Shown here: piece by piece, positions 6,261 through 12,608 of the stretch
How the letters are laid out: each line of letters opens with the position of its first letter
Position numbering within the stretch: position 1 is the stretch's first letter
Assembly: GCA_016189825.1 (NCBI GenBank)
Contig: JACPRR010000053.1
Location: 1-12,608 of the forward strand
Source: Chloroflexota bacterium
GTDB taxonomy: Bacteria; Chloroflexota; Dehalococcoidia; JACPPY01
Reading direction: 5' to 3'
Length of the DNA stretch: 12,608 bases
The notes under the pieces: model-generated
Seen by the model: only the letters and a program-made list of their open reading frames with translations
Databases searched by the model: none
What the model was told of the DNA's origin: nothing
Made by a program: the position numbers and the translations under genes

Positions 6261-8096
6261 CTAGCTGGTCCTCTCCTTGCGGAAGAACTCCAGTATGTCG
6301 CTGACCTGTACATCGTTGAACCCCTCTATCCCGATGCCGCACTCGAACCCGGTCGCGACTTCGGCCACGTCCTCCTTGAAACGTTTCAGGCTGGCGATAC
6401 GGCCTTCATGTACCACCTTGCCGCCACGCATGACGCGGACACCGCTGCTCCGGGAAACCTTCCCGTCCCGGATGTACGAACCGGCTACCTTGTTGCTCTT
6501 GCCCGCGCCGAAAACTGCCCGCACTTCGGCATGGCCTTCGACAACCTCTGCGTAGGTCGGCTCCAGCACGCACTTCAGCGCCTTCCCCATGTCATCGACG
6601 AGGTTGTAGATGATATTGTAGAAGCGGATATCCACCCCTTCAAGCTCGGCCAATCGCTTTGCCCCTGGCTCAGGACGGCTGTTGAAGCCTACCACTATCG
6701 CCTTTGAGGCCAGCGCCAACAGGATGTCGCTTTCCGTTATGCCGCCGGTGCCGGCGTGGATTACATTGACCCGGACTTTTTCATCGCTCAGCTTGTTCAG
6801 TGAATCCCGTATGGGCTGGATACTTCCCTGGACATCGGCCTTCAGGATCACTCCAACTTCCTTCATCTGGCCCGCGTTAATGCGGGCAAAAATGTTGTCA
6901 AGGCTTACGCCCTTACCGGCTTCACGCGCCTTTTGCTTCGCCGCCAGCTTCAAATCGAGCAGCCGGCGGGCCTCCTGCTCGTCGGCAACGGCGAGGAGTT
7001 CATCACCGGCCTGTGGTACCTGATTCAAGCCAAGTATGCCCACCGGCGTCGCTGGCCCAGCCTCCTTGAGGCGTTTGCCTCTGTCATCAAAGAGGGCCTT
7101 GACCTTCCCCATCGTTTCGCCGACGACCACGACCTCGCCGGGCCGGAGCGTCCCGTTCTTCACCAGCAGTGTGGCCATGGGGCCCTTGCTCTTGTCCATG
7201 CCGGCTTCAATAACCGTGCCCACTGCCGATCGGTTTGGATTCGCTTTCAGCTCGGCGACCTCAGCGACCACAAGGATGTTCTCCAGGAGGTCTGGTATCC
7301 CCGTGCCCTTTTTTGCGGACACCAGAACGCATATGACCTCCCCACCCCATTCTTCGATCACCAGGCCGTGGTCGACAAGCTGTTGCTTGATACGGTCCGG
7401 CTGAGCATCCGGCTTGTCTATCTTGTTGACGGCAACGACAATAGGAACACCCGCTGCCTTGGCATGATCAATCGCCTCAATAGTTTGCGGCATGACGCCG
7501 TCATCGGCTGCAACGACCAGGACAGCGATATCCGTCACCTGGGCCCCCCGGGCCCTCATCGCGGTGAACGCTTCGTGTCCGGGCGTGTCGAGGAAGGTGA
7601 CTTTCTTTCCATTCACGTCAACCTGGTAGGCGCCGATGTGCTGCGTGATCCCTCCGGCCTCACTGGCAGTCACGTTCGTCCTGCGGATCGCGTCGAGCAG
7701 GGTCGTCTTGCCATGGTCCACATGCCCCAGGATAGTAACCACGGGAGGACGAAGCTGAAGCTCCTCGGCCCCTTCCCCTTTCAGCAGTTCCTTCTCTCTC
7801 CTGCTCGCCTGCATCGCCACCCGGCTCTTAGGTTTCCTTTTCTCCACCACTTCAAAGCCAAAGGACGTTGAAACAGACGCTGCGGTCTCGAAATCTATGA
7901 TCTGGTTGATATTGGCCATCACGCCGTGGCGCATCAGTTGCTTTATGACCTCTATTGAGCTCTTACCCAATACGGCAGCCAGGTCCCGGACAGCCATCGA
8001 TTCCGGCAACTCAACACGCGGAGCCGCTTGCGCCACAGTCTTCTTGGATTCAGCGATCGATCTGGTTTCCATCGACTTGCTCTCTTCAATCTTCAT
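6261..8096 (-). CDS. infB: Translation initiation factor IF-2
   Basis: A 611-residue GTPase that brings fMet-tRNA to the 30S subunit and promotes subunit joining. After a short charged leader comes an IF2N-type domain (about 32-84, with [20 protein letters not shown]). The G domain has GHVDHGKT (124-131), [10 protein letters not shown] (148-157), DTPGHEAF (170-177), NKID (224-227) and SAKKGTG (260-266). Domains II-IV follow, with [18 protein letters not shown] in the C-terminal third and [18 protein letters not shown] near the end. It lacks the long variable N-terminal region of enterobacterial IF2. The ATG at 8096 lies 5 bp past ylxR; AAGGAGGT is somewhat far upstream. A second ATG at 8072, with GAAGAGAG before it, could be an alternative start. 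A reading back to 8246 would lie inside ylxR and is rejected. Confidence 0.96.
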   Translation of the reverse strand: MKIEESKSMETRSIAESKKTVAQAAPRVELPESMAVRDLAAVLGKSSIEVIKQLMRHGVMANINQIIDFETAASVSTSFGFEVVEKRKPKSRVAMQASRREKELLKGEGAEELQLRPPVVTILGHVDHGKTTLLDAIRRTNVTASEAGGITQHIGAYQVDVNGKKVTFLDTPGHEAFTAMRARGAQVTDIAVLVVAADDGVMPQTIEAIDHAKAAGVPIVVAVNKIDKPDAQPDRIKQQLVDHGLVIEEWGGEVICVLVSAKKGTGIPDLLENILVVAEVAELKANPNRSAVGTVIEAGMDKSKGPMATLLVKNGTLRPGEVVVVGETMGKVKALFDDRGKRLKEAGPATPVGILGLNQVPQAGDELLAVADEQEARRLLDLKLAAKQKAREAGKGVSLDNIFARINAGQMKEVGVILKADVQGSIQPIRDSLNKLSDEKVRVNVIHAGTGGITESDILLALASKAIVVGFNSRPEPGAKRLAELEGVDIRFYNIIYNLVDDMGKALKCVLEPTYAEVVEGHAEVRAVFGAGKSNKVAGSYIRDGKVSRSSGVRVMRGGKVVHEGRIASLKRFKEDVAEVATGFECGIGIEGFNDVQVSDILEFFRKERTS

Positions 8097-8101
8097 GGTC
8101 C

Positions 8102-8407
8102 CTACGATGAGACCTCCTTCTTGCCACCGAGGTTTGCGCCGTAGGCCATCAGCGCCTCGGTGGTCTGCGGGTCCAGCTTGACCCGCAAGGCCCGCCCAAG
8201 CTGGCCCGTGGTGATCCCTCGGCTCCAGCAAGCGGCGGAGGGACACAGGTAAGCGCCCCTCCCCCAGCCCTTCGCAGCCTGGCCCACAGCAATACGTCCA
8301 TCAGCGCTCGCCGCAATGCGTAGCAACCCTTCCTTGCCACCGACCCTGCGGCAGGCGACGCAGGTGCGCTGAGGCTCCCGCTTTCGCCCCGGGTTCGCCT
8401 TAGGCAT
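8102..8407 (-). CDS. ylxR: YlxR/RnpM (DUF448) RNase P modulator
   Basis: A small basic protein of 101 residues from the YlxR (DUF448) family, renamed RnpM in Bacillus subtilis, where it binds RNase P RNA. The family opening RKREPQRTCVACRRVGGKEGLLRI (8-31) includes the characteristic RxCxxCR pattern, and GRGAYLCPSAACW (49-61) supplies a second Cys pair at 55 and 60. The four cysteines could bind a metal, which not all family members do. Its ATG overlaps the nusA stop by eight bases (ATGCCTAA), and infB starts 5 bp past its stop. The L7Ae-like gene (ylxQ) often found next to it in Firmicutes is absent here. Confidence 0.93.
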   Translation of the reverse strand: MPKANPGRKREPQRTCVACRRVGGKEGLLRIAASADGRIAVGQAAKGWGRGAYLCPSAACWSRGITTGQLGRALRVKLDPQTTEALMAYGANLGGKKEVSS

Positions 8408-9917
8408 CCTCGCCCTGAGTATCCGTCCCAGGTTCTGCTGTAGTGCCTTTTCTCTTGGCCTTCTTCAGCCTGGCCTCTTCTTTCTTGCTCTTGCCACCTT
8501 TCCTCCCTCCCTTTCCTCCCCTGAAGCCAAGGACATCCTCAGCAAAACGTATCTGACCAGTCTCCGCGGCGCCCTGTTGGAACCTCGGCGGAGGCTTGAA
8601 GATGTCCGGGGTGTACACGGGTACCTCTTCCGGAGCTTCCTCCTCGGCGACTTCCGGCTCCTCCTGCGGCTCGACCGCCTCGGGGACTGCCTCCACAACC
8701 GGGACCACTTCGCCCATCGCCTTTTCAGCCTGTGGCGCCGCCTCCGCTTTCACAGCTTCAGGGGCTTTTTTCTCAGCCTCAGGCGCTGCAACGGGCGAGA
8801 CGCCGGCCTTCTCAGCAACAACCTTCTCCGCCTCGGCCACAGCGGCTTGCTTAGCAGCCAACTCCTCGGCTTTCTTTGCCTCTGCCGCCGTGGTGCTCTT
8901 GATATCAATGCGCCACCCGGTCAGCCGGGCAGCCAGTCGCGCGTTCTGTCCCTCCTTGCCGATAGCCAGGGAGAGCTGCTTGTCGGGGACGACGACGGTC
9001 GCGGTCCGCTCAGCCTCGCTTAGCTCGACTGATGTTATCTGCGCCGGGCTCAGCGCGTTGGAGATGAACCTGGCCATGTCCGGGTCCCACTGGACTACAT
9101 CGATCTTCTCGCCATTCAGCTCGTTGACGATGCTTTGTATTCGAATGCCTCTCAGGCCAACGCAGCAGCCCACGGGGTCAATCCCCTCCTGCCGCGCTGC
9201 AACCGCAACTTTGCTTCGCTGACCTGCCTCACGGGCGACCGATTTTATCTCAACGGCGCCGTTATATATCTCGGGGATCTCCAGCTCGAACAGCCGGCGC
9301 AGCAGGTTCCGGTGGGCCCGTGAGACGACTACCTGCGGTCCTCTGCCAGTGCGCGCTACTTCCAGAACGTAAACGCGAAGGCGCTGTCCCATGCGATACC
9401 GCTCGTTCCTCGCTTGCTCGGAAGGGGGCAATATGGCCTCAGCGTGGCCGATGTCGACTATGACCTGCCGCGGCTCGACCCGCTGTATCGTGCCGGTAAC
9501 GACATCGCCCTCCTTGCCCGAGTACTCCTCGAATACAGCGTTGTGCTCCGCTTCATGCAACCGCTGCAATATGACCTGCCGCGCGGTCTGCGCGGCGATT
9601 CGCCCTGCGTTAGGCGGCGTGGCCTCAATCTCGATCGTTTCGCCGATGGCGGCGCTGGTGTTTGTTCCCTGCGCCTCGGCGAGGGTCATCTCATTTTTTG
9701 AATCCGTGACCTCTTCGACGACCGTCTTGTGAAGGAAGACCCTCGCCTCCCCGTTCGCGGGGTTTATCTTCACCGAGATGTTCTGATTCGGCGCGAAAAG
9801 CCCGCCCTTCTTATAGGCGGAAACTAAAGCCGTCTCCACCGCAGAAAGGACCACGTCCTTTGGCAGGTTCTTCTCTGCGGAGAGCTGCGTTATGGCGAGC
9901 ATGAAATCCGTCTTCAT
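8400..9917 (-). CDS. nusA: Transcription termination/antitermination factor NusA
   Basis: A 505-residue RNA-polymerase-binding factor that modulates pausing, intrinsic termination and antitermination. Order: N-terminal RNAP-binding domain (about 1-130), S1 domain (about 134-198, [21 protein letters not shown]), KH1 with GLRG (254-257) and KH2 with [16 protein letters not shown] (320-335). The remaining 165 residues form an unusual tail: an Ala/Glu/Lys- and Pro/Val-rich low-complexity stretch (about 342-433), a more ordered patch [13 protein letters not shown] (434-446) and [10 protein letters not shown] (456-465), then a Lys/Gly-rich end (467-490). The start is certain because TAG lies two codons upstream in frame. 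GGGAGGT is 12 bases before the ATG, slightly long. It heads the operon; no rimP precedes it. Expression is probably attenuated by the terminator in its leader. Confidence 0.96.
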   Translation of the reverse strand: MKTDFMLAITQLSAEKNLPKDVVLSAVETALVSAYKKGGLFAPNQNISVKINPANGEARVFLHKTVVEEVTDSKNEMTLAEAQGTNTSAAIGETIEIEATPPNAGRIAAQTARQVILQRLHEAEHNAVFEEYSGKEGDVVTGTIQRVEPRQVIVDIGHAEAILPPSEQARNERYRMGQRLRVYVLEVARTGRGPQVVVSRAHRNLLRRLFELEIPEIYNGAVEIKSVAREAGQRSKVAVAARQEGIDPVGCCVGLRGIRIQSIVNELNGEKIDVVQWDPDMARFISNALSPAQITSVELSEAERTATVVVPDKQLSLAIGKEGQNARLAARLTGWRIDIKSTTAAEAKKAEELAAKQAAVAEAEKVVAEKAGVSPVAAPEAEKKAPEAVKAEAAPQAEKAMGEVVPVVEAVPEAVEPQEEPEVAEEEAPEEVPVYTPDIFKPPPRFQQGAAETGQIRFAEDVLGFRGGKGGRKGGKSKKEEARLKKAKRKGTTAEPGTDTQGEDA

Positions 9918-9963
9918 AATCTACCAGCGACCTCCCGAATTCTCCACGGTCCGCTTTGCCAAC

Positions 9964-9991
9964 AAAAAAGTGGGTTACCAGGACCCACTTT
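9964..9991 (-). terminator. Intrinsic terminator/attenuator in nusA leader
   Basis: Read on the minus strand, AAAGTGGGT (9991-9983) and ACCCACTTT (9975-9967) form a perfect 9-bp stem around the loop CCTGGTA, and the descending arm runs into six T (9969-9964). This is a complete intrinsic terminator, but it lies upstream of nusA (start 9917) and downstream of the predicted promoter at 10054-10026, with no gene in between. It therefore acts as a leader attenuator rather than the end of a gene. GGACC at 9952-9948 could pair with GGTCC at the top of the 5' arm (9985-9981), but only over five bases, so no convincing antiterminator is seen. Confidence 0.75.
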
Positions 9992-10025
9992 CAAGGCAGA
10001 CCTCGCTTTTCCGGGCGCGTGTTTC

Positions 10026-10054
10026 AGTATATCACAAATGCAAACGTTGGGCAA
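10026..10054 (-). promoter_or_regulatory. Predicted promoter of the nusA operon
   Basis: On the minus strand, TTGCCC (10054-10049; four of six to TTGACA) is followed by a 17-bp spacer and TATACT (10031-10026; five of six to TATAAT). TG one base before the -10 makes an extended -10 (TGATATACT). The start of transcription would be near 10019, giving a leader of about 100 bases that includes the attenuator. Confidence 0.65.
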
Positions 10055-10140
10055 CCGTCTAGGAAGGCCGCCAAAATCGGCTGTCCGGCTCTCACCGGCC
10101 TTTGCCGTCTCAACGCCTTTCGTCAACAACACCTCGTTCT

Positions 10141-10169
10141 TTGACGTACTATTGTCCTTACACTATAAT
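10141..10169 (+). promoter_or_regulatory. Predicted sigma-70-type promoter of clpC
   Basis: TTGACG (10141-10146; five of six to consensus), a 17-bp spacer, and a perfect TATAAT (10164-10169). Transcription would begin near 10176, giving a 5' untranslated region of about 50 bases. The strength of the match suggests constitutive housekeeping expression. A small hairpin in the leader, CCGTT (10206-10210) with AACGG (10216-10220), overlaps the ribosome binding site GGAG (10219-10222). Confidence 0.8.
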
Positions 10170-10226
10170 GGCTTCAAAGGATTCAGCCGGTAGGCAGACA
10201 GGCCGCCGTTCCGGCAACGGAGAATA

Positions 10227-12608
10227 ATGTCGAGCAGATTCGAAAAGTTTTCAGAGCGCGCGCGGCGCTCCTTGAGCCTAGCTCAAGAGGAGGCCCAGCG
10301 CTTTAACCACAGTTATATCGATACCGAGCACGTTCTTCTCGGGCTGGTACGGGAAGAAGATGGTATGGCCGCGAAGGTCCTCACCAACCTTGGCGTTGGT
10401 CTCAGCAAGGTGAGGACCGCCGTCGAATTCATAATGGGGCGCGGGGAAAAGCCGAGCACCGGCGAACTGGGCCTCACCCCCAGGGCAAAGCGGGTGATCG
10501 AGTTCGCTGTCGATGAGGCGCGGCGCCTCAACCACAGCTATATCGGGACCGAACATCTGCTCCTTGGCCTCTTGAGGGAAGGCGAAGGGGTTGCCGCCGG
10601 CGTTCTGGAAAGCTTCGGCGTGACGCTCGAGCGCGTGAGGGCGGAAGCAGTCCGCCTGCTCAGCCAGACCACGCAGCAGGCCCACGCAGCGACCAAACCG
10701 ACCAGCCGCACGCCAACCCTCGACCAACTCGGCGTGGACCTTACCGCCGCCGCGCGGTCAAACAAGCTGGATCCCGTCGTCGGCCGCACGCGCGAGATCG
10801 AACGGGTGATTCAGATATTGAGCCGGAGGACTAAGAACAATCCGGCGCTGATCGGAGAGCCAGGCGTCGGCAAGACAGCCATCGTTGAGGGACTGGCGCA
10901 ACGCATCGCCGCCGGGAACGTGCCGGAAACACTGCAGGGAAAGCGCCTGATCACGCTCGACATCGGCCTCCTCGTCGCCGGCACGAAATACCGCGGCGAG
11001 TTTGAAGAGAGGCTCAAGAAGGTCATCGAGGAGGTAAAAAGCGCCGGCAACTGCGTCCTCTTCGTCGACGAGCTTCACACCATCGTCGGGGCCGGGGCAG
11101 CCGAAGGCGCCGTGGATGCGGCCAATATATTGAAACCGTCGCTCTCGCGGGGAGAGCTTCAGTGCATCGGAGCCACCACTCTCGACGAGTATCGGAAATA
11201 CGTCGAGAAAGACGCGGCCCTGGAACGGCGCTTCCAGCCGGTGCTCGTCGATGAGCCGACACTGGAGCAGACCCTGGATATCCTGCGCGGCATCAAGCAC
11301 CGCTATGAAGACCACCACCACCTGGTGATCAGCGAAGAAGCGCTGGTGGCCGCCGCCTCTCTGGCGTCCAGGTACATACCCGACCGGTTCCTGCCGGACA
11401 AAGCCATTGACCTTATGGATGAAGCTTCTTCTATGGTCAGGCTGAAACGCGGGACCATACCGATCGGCCTGACCGAGGCGCGAAAGGCGCTGGAAAGCGT
11501 CCGCAAGGACAAAGAGGCCGCCATTAACGGCCAGCAGTACGAGTACGCCGCGGAGCTGCGCGACCGCGAGTTGCAGCTCATGGACAAGATACAGAAGGCT
11601 GAACAGGAGTGGCAGGTCGAGCGGGACCAGGAAAAGCCTACTGTCACCGCTGAGGACCTTTCCCAGATAACCAGCATGTGGACTGGTATTCCGGTCGCCA
11701 GGCTCAGCACGGACGAGTCCAGCCGTCTCCTCCAGATGGAGGAGGTGCTCCACAAGCGTATCATCGGCCAGGATGAAGCCATTGTGGCCGTGGCTAAAGC
11801 AGTCCGCCGCGGACGCGCCGGCATGAAGGACCCCAGGCGCCCCATCGGCAGTGGTATCTTCCTGGGACCCACCGGCGTCGGCAAGACCGAACTGGTAAGG
11901 TCACTGGCTGAGTTCATGTTCGGAAGCGAAGAGGCGCTGTTACGCCTGGACATGTCCGAGTTCATGGAACGGCATGCCGTGGCGCGATTGGTTGGCGCAC
12001 CTCCCGGCTACATCGGCTATGAAGAGGGGGGCCAGCTCACCGAAACAGTACGCAGGAAGTCCTACTGCGTAATCCTGCTCGACGAGATCGAGAAAGCGCA
12101 TCCCGACGTGTTCAACATCCTGCTCCAGATATTCGATGACGGCCACCTGACCGATGCCAAGGGCAGGAAAGTGGACTTCCGCAACAGCATCATCGTGATG
12201 ACGAGCAACGTCGGCGCGGAGTTGATAAAGCGCGACATGTCCCTCGGGTTCTCGGTCCACGCGGACGAGAAGAAGAGCCGCCAGGCAGAGTATGAAAAGA
12301 TGAAGGACAAGGTGCTGGGAGAACTCAAGAAGACCTTCCGCCCCGAGTTCCTTAACCGCATCGACGGGGTGATCGTGTTCCATGCCCTTAACAAGGAACA
12401 CATAACCCGCATACTTGAATTGATACTGAACCTGGCGGCCAAGCCGCTCGCGGAAAAGAACATCAAGCTCGAGGTAACTGAAGCCGCCAAGGAGTTCCTT
12501 ATCTCCAAGGGCTACGATCCAGCGTTCGGAGCCAGGCCGCTACGCCGCGTGGTTCAGGACCATGTCGAAGATACGCTTTCGGAAGGCTTGCTCCGCGGCG
12601 ACTACCAC
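10227..12608 (+). CDS. clpC: ClpC-type AAA+ unfoldase (3' end cut by window)
   Basis: The 794 visible codons are open to the window edge. ClpC unfolds proteins by ATP hydrolysis and feeds them to ClpP. Two Clp_N repeats ([30 protein letters not shown]) form the N-domain. AAA1 has Walker A GEPGVGKT (210-217), pore loop KYRGE around Y255 and Walker B with D281/E282. A middle domain contains a UVR-like segment (about 435-455, [12 protein letters not shown]), marking ClpC rather than ClpB. AAA2 has GPTGVGKT (547-554), pore loop GYIGYEEGG (594-602) and Walker B D619/E620. LGF (673-675) is the expected ClpP-docking tripeptide. The ATG has GGAG four bases upstream. About 20-40 residues are probably missing at the C terminus. 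No mcsA, mcsB or ctsR gene precedes it; it is transcribed divergently from nusA. Confidence 0.96.
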   Translation, partial: MSSRFEKFSERARRSLSLAQEEAQRFNHSYIDTEHVLLGLVREEDGMAAKVLTNLGVGLSKVRTAVEFIMGRGEKPSTGELGLTPRAKRVIEFAVDEARRLNHSYIGTEHLLLGLLREGEGVAAGVLESFGVTLERVRAEAVRLLSQTTQQAHAATKPTSRTPTLDQLGVDLTAAARSNKLDPVVGRTREIERVIQILSRRTKNNPALIGEPGVGKTAIVEGLAQRIAAGNVPETLQGKRLITLDIGLLVAGTKYRGEFEERLKKVIEEVKSAGNCVLFVDELHTIVGAGAAEGAVDAANILKPSLSRGELQCIGATTLDEYRKYVEKDAALERRFQPVLVDEPTLEQTLDILRGIKHRYEDHHHLVISEEALVAAASLASRYIPDRFLPDKAIDLMDEASSMVRLKRGTIPIGLTEARKALESVRKDKEAAINGQQYEYAAELRDRELQLMDKIQKAEQEWQVERDQEKPTVTAEDLSQITSMWTGIPVARLSTDESSRLLQMEEVLHKRIIGQDEAIVAVAKAVRRGRAGMKDPRRPIGSGIFLGPTGVGKTELVRSLAEFMFGSEEALLRLDMSEFMERHAVARLVGAPPGYIGYEEGGQLTETVRRKSYCVILLDEIEKAHPDVFNILLQIFDDGHLTDAKGRKVDFRNSIIVMTSNVGAELIKRDMSLGFSVHADEKKSRQAEYEKMKDKVLGELKKTFRPEFLNRIDGVIVFHALNKEHITRILELILNLAAKPLAEKNIKLEVTEAAKEFLISKGYDPAFGARPLRRVVQDHVEDTLSEGLLRGDYH

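Larger units (their letters stand above)
9918..10226. other. Divergent nusA/clpC control region
   Basis: This 309-bp intergenic stretch separates nusA (minus strand) from clpC (plus strand). It contains the nusA leader with an intrinsic terminator, the nusA promoter and the clpC promoter, each listed separately. The middle part (about 10055-10140), between the two -35 elements, shows no gene, tRNA or obvious operator. No CIRCE inverted repeat and no CtsR-type GGTCAAA direct repeat was found, so a classical heat-shock operator for clpC is not evident. The 72-codon open frame at 10132-9914 on the minus strand spans the promoter and terminator and is not considered a gene. Confidence 0.7.

Noticed and set aside
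6933..7871. 312-codon open frame on the + strand
   Set aside because: It lies entirely antisense to infB, whose motifs are intact; the product has no recognisable domain and its openness follows from GC-rich codon structure of infB.
8097..8246. 50-residue N-terminal extension of IF2
   Set aside because: It lies almost wholly within ylxR in another frame and has Gly/Arg-rich sequence unrelated to IF2.
9964..9991. T-box or known rimP-leader RNA
   Set aside because: The short leader lacks the T-box AGGGTGGNACCGCG sequence and specifier stem, and there is no rimP; only a plain terminator is supported.
9914..10132. 72-codon minus-strand frame before nusA, considered as a rimP remnant
   Set aside because: It shows no RimP sequence features, and it spans the predicted promoter and terminator of the nusA leader.
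10141..10226. CIRCE or CtsR operator upstream of clpC
   Set aside because: No long TTAGCACTC-type inverted repeat and no GGTCAAA tandem repeat was found by eye.
10758..11753. 331-codon open frame on the minus strand
   Set aside because: It is antisense to the AAA1 region of clpC. ClpC Walker and pore-loop motifs are clear on the + strand, and the reverse product resembles no family.

Overview
The window reads as bacterial chromosome of moderately high GC, most likely from an uncultured Chloroflexota (Dehalococcoidia-like) genome. That placement is inferred from protein character: a short IF2, a NusA with a long Ala/Glu/Pro-rich then Lys/Gly-rich tail, and a ClpC-type unfoldase. No rRNA, tRNA or CRISPR array is seen, so the taxonomy is tentative.

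The layout has three parts. (1) At the left edge, positions 1-388, a 72-residue two-helix membrane protein on the + strand is bracketed by two copies of a CCCTCTCCC/GGGAGAGGG hairpin repeat. (2) From 9917 down to 389, everything is on the minus strand in one tightly packed run: nusA, ylxR (rnpM), infB, rbfA, truB, then an OmpR-type response regulator, a histidine kinase, a MacB/FtsX-type ABC permease, its ATPase, and a lipoprotein with paired CxxC motifs resembling DUF2318/FtrD. Adjacent genes overlap or lie within about 22 bp, except for a 93-bp gap between the kinase and the permease. (3) On the + strand from 10227 to the right edge is clpC, 794 codons long and truncated at its 3' end by the window.

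The 309-bp divergent region (9918-10226) is informative. It holds a near-consensus sigma-70-type promoter facing clpC and a second promoter with an extended -10 facing nusA. Between the nusA promoter and the nusA start sits a strong intrinsic terminator (9-bp stem plus six T) in the nusA sense orientation, with no gene before it. This predicts transcription attenuation in the leader of the whole nusA operon, possibly feedback by NusA itself.

Functionally, nusA-ylxR-infB-rbfA-truB is the conserved transcription/translation maturation operon (termination/antitermination factor, RNase P modulator, initiation factor 2, 30S maturation factor, tRNA pseudouridine-55 synthase), here without rimP in front of nusA and without an L7Ae-like gene between ylxR and infB. 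The second half looks like an envelope stress or metal/redox module: a sensor kinase and regulator, an ABC exporter-type pair, and a Cys-rich lipoprotein. It resembles the DUF2318 plus FtsX-like permease plus ATPase part of the Campylobacter p19 iron locus, but lacks Ftr1 and P19. The permease carries its own extracytoplasmic CxxC, so a thiol or metal partnership with the lipoprotein is a reasonable hypothesis.
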